From an uncultured Ruminococcus sp. (GTDB taxonomy: Bacteria > Bacillota > Clostridia > Oscillospirales > Acutalibacteraceae), in assembly GCA_902785355.1 (NCBI GenBank), contig CACZYF010000012.1:1-40253 (forward strand): DNA of 40,253 nucleotides, given 5' to 3'. Of this stretch, positions 8,660 through 16,579 are shown one piece after another. Position numbers and translations under genes: made by a program. Position 1 is the stretch's first letter. The number at the start of each line of letters is the position of its first letter. The notes under the pieces were generated by a model, which worked only from the letters and a program-made list of their open reading frames with translations, did no database searches and was not told where the DNA came from.

Positions 8660-8688
8660 ATATTACCATAGGCTAATCCAAAAATCAA
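8660..8688 (-). promoter_or_regulatory. Promoter of the DtxR-type regulator with a putative operator in the spacer
   Basis: On the minus strand, TTGATT (plus 8683-8688), 17 bases, TGG and then TAATAT (plus 8660-8665). The spacer holds TTAGCCTA (plus 8669-8676), identical to the eight-base core of the DtxR/IdeR box. Binding there would block RNA polymerase. Confidence 0.6.
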
Positions 8689-8771
8689 GTCGTACACATG
8701 TTGTGAATACTGCATAAAGCTACGACGAATGACCGCACCGCCCGCGCGGGTGTAAACTTCGCAGAGAGAAA

Positions 8772-8793
8772 GCCCCCGAACATGTGCTCGGGG
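8772..8793 (-). terminator. Intrinsic terminator of murE
   Basis: Read on the minus strand, a GTCCCCGA...TCGGGGGC hairpin with an eight-base loop, followed by TTTCTCTCT. One mismatch near the stem base. Confidence 0.7.
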
Positions 8794-8819
8794 ACTTAGG
8801 TGCTCTCATTGGTTTATTC

Positions 8820-10304
8820 TCAGTTGGGATTTTCGTCATCCTCGTTAAATTTGTCGTCGAGGATATCGGCAATGATCTCGCGCTCATCCATGTGGTATTT
8901 TACGCCGCGAATCTCCTGATAATCCTCGTGGCCCTTACCTGCCAGGACGATGATGTCGCCCGCCTCGGCATTCTCAATGCAGTAGCGGATCGCGTCGATA
9001 CGGTTGGGGATGACGACGTACTTGCCGCCGACCTTGTCGAGTCCGACCTTGATATCGGCGATGATGTCGTTGACGTCCTCGAAGCGGCTGTTATCCTCGG
9101 TTACGACGGAGAGATCGGACAGTCTGCCGCTGACCTCGCCCATCTCGAAGCGGCGGTTCCGCGGACGGTTTCCGCCTGCGCCGAACATGGTGATCAGGCG
9201 ATGGGGCTTGTATTCGCGCAGGGTGGAGAGCACGTTCTCCATGGAAACGGCGTTGTGCGCGTAGTCGATCAGCATGGTGTAGTTGCCGGGAACGGGAACG
9301 ACCTCGACTCTGCCCTTGACCTTGACGGTTTTGAGACCGGTCAGGATATTTTCCTTCCTGAGGTCAAAGTGGCGGCATACCGCAATCGCCGCGAGTGCGT
9401 TGTAAACCGAGAATCTGCCGGGGATCGCGACGTCTACGCTCAACTCCTCGGCACCGGTAGTCTTGAAATGTACGCCGATGAAGCCGGATTTCGCGACCAG
9501 TTCGTCACCGTGGGCTACGAGGTCGGCGTTCTCGCTGTAGCCGTAGGTCTCGATCGTGCAGGTATGACCCTCGGTCACGCCTTCGGCGCTCTCATCGTCG
9601 ATATTGATGATACCGGTCTTGCAGCGCTTGAACAGGAGGCTCTTGCAGGCAAGGTATTCTGCCATATCCTTATGCTCGCTGTCGCCGATATGATCGCTCG
9701 AGAAGTTGGTAAAGACGCCGTAGTCGAAGAGGATTCCGTCGGTGCGGTGCCATTTCAGACCGAGGGACGACGCCTCGATGACCATCGCCTTGCAGCCTTC
9801 GCTCACCATGCGGCGCATCGCCTGCTGGATCTCGTAGCTCTCGGGGGTCGTGTTGTTGGTTTTGTAGATCTGGTTGTCGATCAGGATGCCCAGCGTGCCG
9901 ATGGTGCCGGTTTTGATGCCCGCGTTCTCGAGGATAGAGCGAATCATCGCGACGGTAGTCGTTTTGCCCTTGGTTCCGGTCACGGCGATGGTGGTCAGCT
10001 CCTCGGCGGGTCTGCCGAAGAATTCTACGCTCATCAGCGCTAACGCAGCGCGAGCGTCCTTGACTCGGACGACTGTCACGCCGTTGTAGACGACACCCTC
10101 GTCCTCAACGATCAGCGCCTTTGCACCATGCTCTACCGCGTCGGGGATGAACTTGTGGCCATCGACGTTGTAGCCTTTAAGGGCGACGAACGCACAGCCC
10201 GGGACGACCTTGCGGCTATCATAGATGACATCCTTGATATTAATGTCAAGAGATCCTCCGTCAAGTGTATATTCACAGTTCTTCAGTAAGTCGATAAGCT
10301 TCAT
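8820..10304 (-). CDS. murE: UDP-MurNAc-tripeptide synthetase MurE
   Basis: ATP-dependent cytoplasmic ligase that adds the third residue to the peptidoglycan precursor stem. At 494 residues it has the family length. It shows the N-terminal UDP-substrate domain (YDSRKVVPGCAFVALKG), the P-loop GTKGKTTT (110-117), NNTTPES and LIDYAHN. The amino-acid specificity motif is Asp404-Asn-Ser-Arg407, close to the DNPR of diaminopimelate-adding enzymes and unlike lysine-type motifs, so meso-diaminopimelate is the likely substrate. AGGAGG precedes the ATG. It is a one-gene unit with its own promoter and terminator, away from any mur/fts cluster. Confidence 0.93.
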   Translation of the reverse strand: MKLIDLLKNCEYTLDGGSLDINIKDVIYDSRKVVPGCAFVALKGYNVDGHKFIPDAVEHGAKALIVEDEGVVYNGVTVVRVKDARAALALMSVEFFGRPAEELTTIAVTGTKGKTTTVAMIRSILENAGIKTGTIGTLGILIDNQIYKTNNTTPESYEIQQAMRRMVSEGCKAMVIEASSLGLKWHRTDGILFDYGVFTNFSSDHIGDSEHKDMAEYLACKSLLFKRCKTGIINIDDESAEGVTEGHTCTIETYGYSENADLVAHGDELVAKSGFIGVHFKTTGAEELSVDVAIPGRFSVYNALAAIAVCRHFDLRKENILTGLKTVKVKGRVEVVPVPGNYTMLIDYAHNAVSMENVLSTLREYKPHRLITMFGAGGNRPRNRRFEMGEVSGRLSDLSVVTEDNSRFEDVNDIIADIKVGLDKVGGKYVVIPNRIDAIRYCIENAEAGDIIVLAGKGHEDYQEIRGVKYHMDEREIIADILDDKFNEDDENPN

Positions 10305-10345
10305 TATAAGCCTCCTACACTCATTAAGGTTAAAAATACTTCTAT

Positions 10346-10375
10346 ATTATACATATAAAGGAGGTGGAATGTCAA
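10346..10375 (-). promoter_or_regulatory. Sigma-A promoter of murE
   Basis: On the minus strand, TTGACA (plus 10370-10375), 18 bases, then TATAAT (plus 10346-10351). Both hexamers are full consensus. Confidence 0.8.
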
Positions 10376-10667
10376 TGTATGTTTTTGCTGTTTATTGTCG
10401 GGTTTGGTGAAAATCGACGAAAAAAACGGTGAAGTTTCAGCTATGAAGCTTTTCGTTCTTTTAGGGAATCAAAAAAAGATCGGCGGGAAGATTTTCGCTA
10501 AGATTGGAAAAGGGACTTTGACATTATGCACAAAAAGCAAATCGTTAAAATTAACAAACAAAACAACCTACGTTTGTTAATAATCAACAGAAACAAAAAT
10601 TTCAACTGTCAAAACCAACAAAAATCAATTTAATAATTAATGATTTAGATAAAAAGTACAAAAGGAG
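10376..10667. other. A-rich control region upstream of malE
   Basis: This is most of the 470-base gap between murE and malE, the longest in the window. It has no credible gene. The stretch at about 10525-10660 is very A-rich and poor in G, like an UP-element or bent DNA. It includes the perfect inverted repeat described separately, and a TTGACA (10518-10523) with no -10 at the right distance. Confidence 0.5.
10550..10581. repeat. Perfect 10-base inverted repeat upstream of the malE promoter
   Basis: ATTAACAAAC (10550-10559) and GTTTGTTAAT (10572-10581) with a 12-base spacer, about 90 bases upstream of the malE -35. Candidate regulator site for the sugar operon; no matching regulator gene lies in the window. 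Confidence 0.5.
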
Positions 10668-10697
10668 TTGAAATCACAGGTGATCTTATGGTAAAAT
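10668..10697 (+). promoter_or_regulatory. Promoter of the malEFG operon
   Basis: TTGAAA (10668-10673), an 18-base spacer ending in TGG, then TAAAAT (10692-10697). The predicted leader of about 75 bases carries a hairpin, TGTACCG (10714-10720) with CGGTACA (10732-10738), before the ribosome binding site. Confidence 0.6.
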
Positions 10698-10777
10698 TTA
10701 TACAGTGATTAGGTGTACCGGTCCGGATTCTCGGTACATCTGTCCAAATTATTTTTTGGAAAGAAGGAATATCCACC

Positions 10778-12058
10778 ATGAAAAAATTTGTTGCATTGGT
10801 ACTGGCCGTCCTGATGATGGCTTCCGTACTGGTCGCTTGCGGCGGCGGTAACAAAGGCGGCGAAGCTACCAAGACCGACACACCCAAGGGCGACACTCCT
10901 GCTGCCGAGACCCTCGACATTGAGGACGGCGCTAAACTGCTGGTTTGGTCCGCTGATAAGGCTGTTGACCTGACCAAGAAGCTCTGCGAGGACTTTAAAG
11001 CTGCACACGCTGACAAGAACATCGAGATCGAAGTTCAGGTACAGGGCGAAGACGCTGCTGCCACCCAGCTGCTCAAGGATCCCGACGCTGCTGCTGACGT
11101 ATTCAGCTTTGCATCCGATCAGCTGAGCCGCCTGCTGAAGGCTGACTCTCTGGCTCCCGTTTTCTCCGCTGAGGACGTTATCGCCCGCAACAGTGAAGAC
11201 TCCGTAACCGTTGCTACCGTTGACGGCGAGCTGATGGCTTTCCCTGAGACCTGCGACAACGGCTACTGCCTGATCTACGACAAGTCCGTCGTATCCGACG
11301 AGCAGGCTAAGACTCTCGAGGGTGTTCTCGAGGCTTGTAAGGCTGCAGGCGTTAAGTTCGTCATCGATGCAGGTAACGGTTTCTACTCCTGCATGTTCCC
11401 CTTCACCGGCGGTCTGAAGATCGACGGCATCAAGGATGACGTTCAGCAGTTCAACGATTACAATGAGGATGAGGTCGTCGCTACCCTGAAGGCGTTCTCC
11501 GATCTGTTCCACAAATACAGCGACATCTTCATGTCTTCCGAGGACAGCCGTATCAACGCGGGCTTCCAGGAGACTCCTCACACTGTCGGCGCCGGCATCG
11601 ACGGTCCTTGGAACGTTACTGCTGACCTGGCTGCTCTGGGCGACAACTTCGGCGCTGCCAAGCTCCCCACCATTAATGTCAACGGCGAAGACAAGCAGAT
11701 CATCTCTCTGCACGGCTTCAAGTACATCGGCGTAAACGCTGTTTCCAAGTACCCCTACGCTGCTCAGGCTCTGGCTGACTTCCTGACCAACAAGGAATCT
11801 CAGGTCGAGCGCGCTAAGGCTGTTGCTTGGGCTCCCTCCAACGAAGAGGCTCTGAAGGATCCCGCTGTCACCGAGAACGCTGCTCTGAGCGCGATCTTCG
11901 AGCAGAAGCAGTATTCCGTACTGCAGTCCGGTATTGCTGAGACCTTCTGGACTCCCATGGGTGCTCTCGGTAACTACCTCTGGCAGGAAAGCGCCAACGA
12001 CGAGGCTTCTATCAAGGCTCAGCTCGAGAAGGCGATCATGCTCATCAAGGACGAATAA
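10778..12058 (+). CDS. malE: Maltodextrin-type ABC transporter substrate-binding lipoprotein
   Basis: Extracellular solute-binding lipoprotein of 426 residues (family 1). The signal peptide ends in a lipobox, LVAC, with Cys21 as the lipidated residue, followed by a Gly/Lys/Thr-rich linker. The mature part starts LLVWSADKAVDLT and carries the family features DVFSFASDQLSRL and AFPETCDNGYCLIYDK. It begins the importer operon and is the likely most abundant product: Ala codons favour GCT and Leu favours CTG, unlike most neighbours. Maltodextrin specificity is inferred from the MalE-like pattern and the amylase gene downstream. AGAAGGA precedes the ATG. Confidence 0.85.
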   Translation: MKKFVALVLAVLMMASVLVACGGGNKGGEATKTDTPKGDTPAAETLDIEDGAKLLVWSADKAVDLTKKLCEDFKAAHADKNIEIEVQVQGEDAAATQLLKDPDAAADVFSFASDQLSRLLKADSLAPVFSAEDVIARNSEDSVTVATVDGELMAFPETCDNGYCLIYDKSVVSDEQAKTLEGVLEACKAAGVKFVIDAGNGFYSCMFPFTGGLKIDGIKDDVQQFNDYNEDEVVATLKAFSDLFHKYSDIFMSSEDSRINAGFQETPHTVGAGIDGPWNVTADLAALGDNFGAAKLPTINVNGEDKQIISLHGFKYIGVNAVSKYPYAAQALADFLTNKESQVERAKAVAWAPSNEEALKDPAVTENAALSAIFEQKQYSVLQSGIAETFWTPMGALGNYLWQESANDEASIKAQLEKAIMLIKDE

Positions 12059-12079
12059 TCCAACTTATTCTCTTTGAAC

Positions 12080-12145
12080 CTGTCTGATTGACAGAATATT
12101 TGTTTTAGGATTTAATTCGCGCCGGGCGGATAATCTCCGCCCGGC
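12080..12145 (+). repeat. Two hairpins in the malE-malF gap
   Basis: First, CTGTC (12080-12084) with GACAG (12090-12094), followed by a T-rich run: a weak terminator. Second, GCCGGGCGGA (12121-12130) with TCCGCCCGGC (12136-12145), a perfect 10-pair stem with a five-base loop and no T run. The second type typically protects upstream mRNA from 3' decay. Confidence 0.7.
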
Positions 12146-12184
12146 TGTGATGGCATTTAACCCCGAATCATTTACTGTACCGTT

Positions 12185-12229
12185 TTTTGCGTCTGATAAG
12201 GTATGGTAAAAATCTTCTCAGACGCAAAA
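12185..12229 (+). repeat. Perfect 12-base inverted repeat just before malF
   Basis: TTTTGCGTCTGA (12185-12196) and TCAGACGCAAAA (12218-12229) with a 21-base spacer, ending about ten bases before the malF ribosome binding site. It may limit malF translation or act as an operator. Confidence 0.6.
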
Positions 12230-12252
12230 GCTTCAAACTGGGAGTTGAACTG

Positions 12253-13791
12253 ATGAAATATATTGATTATGTACAGCTCAACCCGTTCCAGAAGTTCTGG
12301 TATAATTTCAAAAACGCCATGATTGCACTGCCTTCGAACATCGGTAAGGTGTTCAAGGCGATCGGCAGATTCTTCAAGAAGATTTTTGTCGGTATCGGCA
12401 AGGGCTTTGCCGGATATTTTACCAGATTCGTTAAGGGCGATTGGGCTACCAAGCTTTCTTACATTATTATGGGCTTTGGCAATATCGTCAGAGGCCAGAT
12501 CGGCAAGGGCATCATCTTCCTTGCTACCGAAATTGCCTTTATTCTCTTTATGGTCACCGGCCTTGGCCAGGTAGGTCTCGGCTGGAGCGGTATCTATAAC
12601 CTCGGTTTCTTCAACAACGGAAAGATCGGTTTCCATGAGAAGGCATACTGGGCAGTTGATGAGGTTACCGGACGCCGCGTACATATGCCCGCTGACAACT
12701 CGATGAAGCTGCTGCTGTACGGCGTTATGACGCTCGTAATCATCGCGCTGTTCATCGTAATCTATGTAGCTGCCACCAAGTCTGCTTATAAGATTCAGCA
12801 GATGAAGGCTGCCGGCGAGAAGCCGCAGTCCTTCAAGGAGGATATCTCCGCGTTACTGGATGAGAAATTCCACGTTACCCTGTTGGCGTTCCCCACGCTG
12901 ACCATTTCTATCTTCACCATTCTGCCCCTGATCTTTATGATCCTGATCGCGTTCACCAACTATGATCAGAGCCACAACTTCTTCCAGTGGGTCGGCTTTG
13001 AGACATTCGGTCAGATCTTCGCGACCACCGGCGCTTCTGCTCTGAAGGGTAAGACCTTTATCGAGCTGACCAAGTGGACGCTGGTATGGGCAGTATTCGC
13101 AACCGTCCTGAACTATATCCTCGGTATGGTCGTCGCTCTGATGATCAACAAGAAGGGTATCAAGCTCAAGGCTCTGTGGAGAACCCTGTTCGTCGTAACC
13201 GTTGCGGTTCCCCAGTTCGTATCCCTGCTGCTGATGAGCCAGATGCTCGACTTCAACAACGGTGCGATCAACCTTGTTTTACAGCACCTCGGCATCATTA
13301 AGGAGCCGATCAACTTCCTCGGTGACTTGTCGCATCCGTGGATCGCGCGTATCACCGTTATCGTCGTCAATATCTGGGTTGGTATTCCGTACACCATTCT
13401 GATTACCTCCGGTATTTTGATGAACATTCCTGCCGACCTGTATGAGAGTGCTACCATCGACGGCGCGGGTCCTGTCAGATCGTTCGTTTCGATCACTCTG
13501 CCCTACATGCTGTTCGTTACCACTCCCTACCTCATCACCACCTTCATCGGCAACATCAACAACTTCAACGTCATCTACCTGTTGTGCGGCTCGGCTCAGC
13601 AGTCGAACGAACTATATCGAGCCGGTTATACCGACCTGCTCGTTACATGGCTGTTCAACCTGACCACTGTATCGGGCGACTACAACCTCGCCGCAGCAAT
13701 CGGTATTATGGTATTCATTGTTTGTGCAACGGTATCCCTGCTCACATTCAACCTTACCAAGTCTGCGAAGAATGAGGAGGAGTTCTCATGA
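12253..13791 (+). CDS. malF: Maltodextrin ABC transporter permease MalF-like
   Basis: Inner-membrane permease subunit of 512 residues. The C-terminal half is a standard binding-protein-dependent permease with the EAA loop (YESATIDGAGPVRSFVSITL), which contacts the ATPase. The N-terminal ~210 residues are extra: amphipathic basic segments, two or three hydrophobic helices, and a hydrophilic loop containing AYWAVDEVTGRRVHMP. The start is ATG 12253 after GGGAGTTG; an earlier in-frame ATG at 12187 falls inside the upstream inverted repeat and lacks a site. It overlaps malG by four bases. The ATPase subunit is not in the window and is presumably a shared MsmK-type protein. Confidence 0.88.
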   Translation: MKYIDYVQLNPFQKFWYNFKNAMIALPSNIGKVFKAIGRFFKKIFVGIGKGFAGYFTRFVKGDWATKLSYIIMGFGNIVRGQIGKGIIFLATEIAFILFMVTGLGQVGLGWSGIYNLGFFNNGKIGFHEKAYWAVDEVTGRRVHMPADNSMKLLLYGVMTLVIIALFIVIYVAATKSAYKIQQMKAAGEKPQSFKEDISALLDEKFHVTLLAFPTLTISIFTILPLIFMILIAFTNYDQSHNFFQWVGFETFGQIFATTGASALKGKTFIELTKWTLVWAVFATVLNYILGMVVALMINKKGIKLKALWRTLFVVTVAVPQFVSLLLMSQMLDFNNGAINLVLQHLGIIKEPINFLGDLSHPWIARITVIVVNIWVGIPYTILITSGILMNIPADLYESATIDGAGPVRSFVSITLPYMLFVTTPYLITTFIGNINNFNVIYLLCGSAQQSNELYRAGYTDLLVTWLFNLTTVSGDYNLAAAIGIMVFIVCATVSLLTFNLTKSAKNEEEFS

Positions 13792-14669
13792 TTAAAAGTT
13801 ATAAACTTCGTCGAATCATCTCGAATGCGCTTATTTACATTCTGCTCGGCGGTCTTGGCTTAATCTGGATTTCTCCTCTGGTTTACATGATCATCCACTC
13901 GTTCCGTGCCGACGGCGGTGCGTTCTATTCGCACATTCTGCCCTGGCCGAACGCCGAGGGTGTACGCTTCACCTTCCAGAACTATGTTGATCTGTTCACC
14001 AAGGCTGACAATACCGCTAACTTCCCCCAGTGGTTCATGAACACCTTTATCATCGCGATCTTCAGCTGCATCATCTCTACTCTTGCAGTTATGATGGTTT
14101 CTTACGCATTCAGCCGTCTGCGCTTCCCCGCCAGAAAGCCGCTGATCAACGTCGGTATGATCCTGGGCATGTTCCCCGGCTTCATGACCATGATCGCGAT
14201 CTACTACCTGCTGAAGGCTCTGGGCATTCTGCAGCTTCCGCACCTTGCTCTGATTATCTGCTATTCGGCAGGCGCCGGTCTGGGTTACCAGATCAGCAAG
14301 GGTTTCTTCGATACCATCCCGCGTGCGTTGGATGAGGCCGCTACCATCGACGGCGCTACGAAGAACCAGATCTTCTGGAAGATCATTCTTCCGATGTCTA
14401 AGCCCATTATCGTTTATACCATCCTGACCTCCTTCATCGGTCCCTGGACAGACTTCGTTCTGGCTAAGATCATCGTCGGCGCTCAGGGTCAGCAGTACTA
14501 CACTGTTGCGATCGGTCTGCAGATCTTCATTGATAAGGAGCATAAGTCGGCATACTTCAAGCAGTTCCTCGCCGGTTCTGTTGTCGTTGCTGTTCCGATC
14601 ACCGCTCTGTTCCTGTTCCTGCAGAGATATTACGTTGAAGGCGTTACCGCCGGCGGCGTTAAGGGCTAA
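13788..14669 (+). CDS. malG: Maltodextrin ABC transporter permease MalG-like
   Basis: Second permease subunit of 293 residues with about six membrane helices. The EAA loop reads DEAATIDGATKNQIFWKIIL, followed by PMSKPI. The end, YYVEGVTAGGVKG, is the usual MalG C-terminus. The start ATG overlaps the malF stop (ATGA), and GAGGAGGAG just upstream, within malF, is the ribosome binding site, so the two subunits are coupled. A terminator follows. Confidence 0.92.
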   Translation: MIKSYKLRRIISNALIYILLGGLGLIWISPLVYMIIHSFRADGGAFYSHILPWPNAEGVRFTFQNYVDLFTKADNTANFPQWFMNTFIIAIFSCIISTLAVMMVSYAFSRLRFPARKPLINVGMILGMFPGFMTMIAIYYLLKALGILQLPHLALIICYSAGAGLGYQISKGFFDTIPRALDEAATIDGATKNQIFWKIILPMSKPIIVYTILTSFIGPWTDFVLAKIIVGAQGQQYYTVAIGLQIFIDKEHKSAYFKQFLAGSVVVAVPITALFLFLQRYYVEGVTAGGVKG

Positions 14670-14684
14670 TTTACAACATACGTT

Positions 14685-14710
14685 AAGGGCGGAGTTCTCT
14701 CCGCCCTTTT
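14685..14710 (+). terminator. Intrinsic terminator after malG
   Basis: A perfect 10-pair stem, AAGGGCGGAG (14685-14694) with CTCCGCCCTT (14699-14708) and loop TTCT, then a short T run. It separates malEFG from the amylase gene; readthrough probably supplies part of amylase expression. Confidence 0.85.
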
Positions 14711-14771
14711 GCGTTTATTATCGATTGTTATTGAGCACCCTATGGCTTTGGCAATCATAAAGGAGAATAAG

Positions 14772-16391
14772 ATGAAACGAATCCTATCCTTTCTTTTGGC
14801 AATATGCTTGATCACCGGGCTTCTTGCGGCATGCGGTGATAAGAAAAACACTGAAAAGCCCGCGGATGGTTCCGCCGATCCTGTTGAGACGCTGAAGATC
14901 GAGCCCTCAACTGACAAATACCGCAACTACTATCAGGTGTGGATCGGTGCGTTCTGTGATTCCAACGGTGACGGTATCGGCGACCTGCCCGGCGTGATCT
15001 CAAAGCTCGACTACATCAACGACGGCGATCCTAACGGCGGCGACGATCTCGGTGCGGACGGAATCTGGCTCTCGCCGATGATGCCCTCTAAGTCCTATCA
15101 TAAGTACAACGTCCGCGATTACTTTGATATCGACCCCGATTTCGGTACGCTTGAGGACTTTGATAAGCTGCTTGAAGAAGCGCACAAGCGCGGCGTCAAG
15201 GTCATCATCGACCTGGTGCTGAACCACAGCGGCGATGACCATGAGTTCTTCCTCAAGGCGTGTGACGAGCTCAGCGAGGGCAAGGAGGACGGCTACGCCC
15301 GTTACTACAATATCTCCAAGACTTCCGACAATACCTACAATCGTCCGGTCATGGGTACCGATTACTATTACGAGGGACCTTTCTCGACCGATATGCCCGA
15401 CTGGAACTTAAGCTATGAAGGTACCCGCGAGTATTTCGAGAAAATCACGAAGTTCTGGCTGGAAAAGGGCGTCGACGGCTTCCGTCTTGACGCAGTGAAG
15501 TATTTTGCCGATAAGAACACCGATGCGGTCGAGTTTCTCGGCTGGTTCTATAAGATGGCGCAGAAGTACAATCCCGACGTCTATATGGTCGGCGAGGATT
15601 GGGACGAAGCCGGTAACGTCTACGAGATGTACAAGAGCGGCATAGACAGCCTCTTCAACTTCAAGTTCGGCGATACCGCCGGCGAGTTCGTCTCCTCATG
15701 TCACGGTATGATCGGCGATATGGCAAAGAAGCTCCAGAAATACGATAATCATATCAAGGAGAATAACGCAAACGCCATCAACGCGAATTTCCTGACCAAT
15801 CACGACATGGTTCGCCTTGCCAATATGCTGGACGAGGATGATAACAAGATGGCGGCGGCGCTGTACATGCTTGCGCCCGGCAACGCCTTTACCTACTATG
15901 GTGAGGAGATCGGTATCGAGGCTGCGAGCACCTCGAGCGACGCCTACTATCGCACCGCGATGATTTGGGACAACGACGATCTGCCCAAGATCACCGTACC
16001 CGGTGTGCCGAGTGTAGATGCGAACGCCCTCGGCGGCGTGAAACAGCAGCTCGGGCAGAAGCACAGCCTGCTGAACGCTTACCGCAAGCTTATCAAGATC
16101 CGTCAGCAGAATCCCGAGATCGCCCGCGGCAATATCGCCGAGCTTGTGAGCTTTGATGATAAGAAGTGTGCCGGTTATATCACCGATTACAACGGCTCGC
16201 GTGTTCTGATTATCCACAATGCTTCCGACGCGGCTCAGGAGCTGACGATCGACATGATCTCAAATCCCGAGCTGCGAGGCTGGCTCAATGCCGACCTAGC
16301 CGAGACTCCGAACGAGGAACCGGTCAAGCTCGACGGTACAACCCTCAGCGTTCCCGCACGCACCTCTGTTGTGCTGAAAGAAAACAAATAA
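14772..16391 (+). CDS. Alpha-amylase family (GH13) lipoprotein
   Basis: Cell-surface glycoside hydrolase of 539 residues that should cut alpha-1,4-glucans into maltodextrins for the adjacent importer. The signal peptide ends in lipobox LLAAC with Cys21 lipidated. The GH13 regions are all visible: a calcium-type loop DSNGDGIGDLPG (63-74), region I DLVLNH (147-152), region II GFRLDAVKY with nucleophile Asp240, region III VGEDW with acid/base Glu275, and region IV FLTNHD with Asp345. A C-terminal beta domain follows (about 465-539). The start is ATG 14772 after AAGGAG. No carbohydrate-binding module or dockerin was seen, so it acts alone at the membrane. Confidence 0.93.
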   Translation: MKRILSFLLAICLITGLLAACGDKKNTEKPADGSADPVETLKIEPSTDKYRNYYQVWIGAFCDSNGDGIGDLPGVISKLDYINDGDPNGGDDLGADGIWLSPMMPSKSYHKYNVRDYFDIDPDFGTLEDFDKLLEEAHKRGVKVIIDLVLNHSGDDHEFFLKACDELSEGKEDGYARYYNISKTSDNTYNRPVMGTDYYYEGPFSTDMPDWNLSYEGTREYFEKITKFWLEKGVDGFRLDAVKYFADKNTDAVEFLGWFYKMAQKYNPDVYMVGEDWDEAGNVYEMYKSGIDSLFNFKFGDTAGEFVSSCHGMIGDMAKKLQKYDNHIKENNANAINANFLTNHDMVRLANMLDEDDNKMAAALYMLAPGNAFTYYGEEIGIEAASTSSDAYYRTAMIWDNDDLPKITVPGVPSVDANALGGVKQQLGQKHSLLNAYRKLIKIRQQNPEIARGNIAELVSFDDKKCAGYITDYNGSRVLIIHNASDAAQELTIDMISNPELRGWLNADLAETPNEEPVKLDGTTLSVPARTSVVLKENK

Positions 16392-16410
16392 GCTTCATAA
16401 AGCAACCCCT

Positions 16411-16440
16411 GCGCCCGATTCGAGAGAGTCGGGCGCTTTT
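16411..16440 (+). terminator. Intrinsic terminator of the amylase gene
   Basis: Stem GCGCCCGA (16411-16418) with TCGGGCGC (16429-16436), extended by a few pairs inside, then TTTT. Confidence 0.85.
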
Positions 16441-16496
16441 GCGCAAAGTGTACAATTTTACAGGGCTTTATGATAAGGGTTAACGCAGATTGATAC

Positions 16497-16525
16497 TTGC
16501 AAAAAGCACAGTAAAATAGTATAAT
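16497..16525 (+). promoter_or_regulatory. Sigma-A promoter of proS
   Basis: TTGCAA (16497-16502), 17 bases, TATAAT (16520-16525). The leader is about 50 bases and too short for a T-box. Confidence 0.75.
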
Positions 16526-16579
16526 TATTTTGATTAGGCTTAGTATTAATTCCCGAATTTTTCACTACCGGAGGAAATT

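Noticed and set aside
8784-10043. Long plus-strand open frame opposite murE
   Set aside because: It covers the murE terminator and coding region, has no recognisable motif, and the murE frame has full family signatures.
10518-10523. TTGACA considered as the -35 of the malE promoter
   Set aside because: The nearest -10-like hexamer is 22 bases away; the extended -10 promoter at 10668-10697 fits better.
10443-10580. 45-codon Lys-rich frame (MKLFVLLGNQ...) in the malE upstream region
   Set aside because: No properly spaced ribosome binding site, A-rich composition explains the Lys content, and it runs into the inverted repeat.
16392-16579. Possible T-box leader before proS
   Set aside because: The promoter lies only about 55 bases before the start codon, leaving no room, and no specifier or antiterminator elements are seen.
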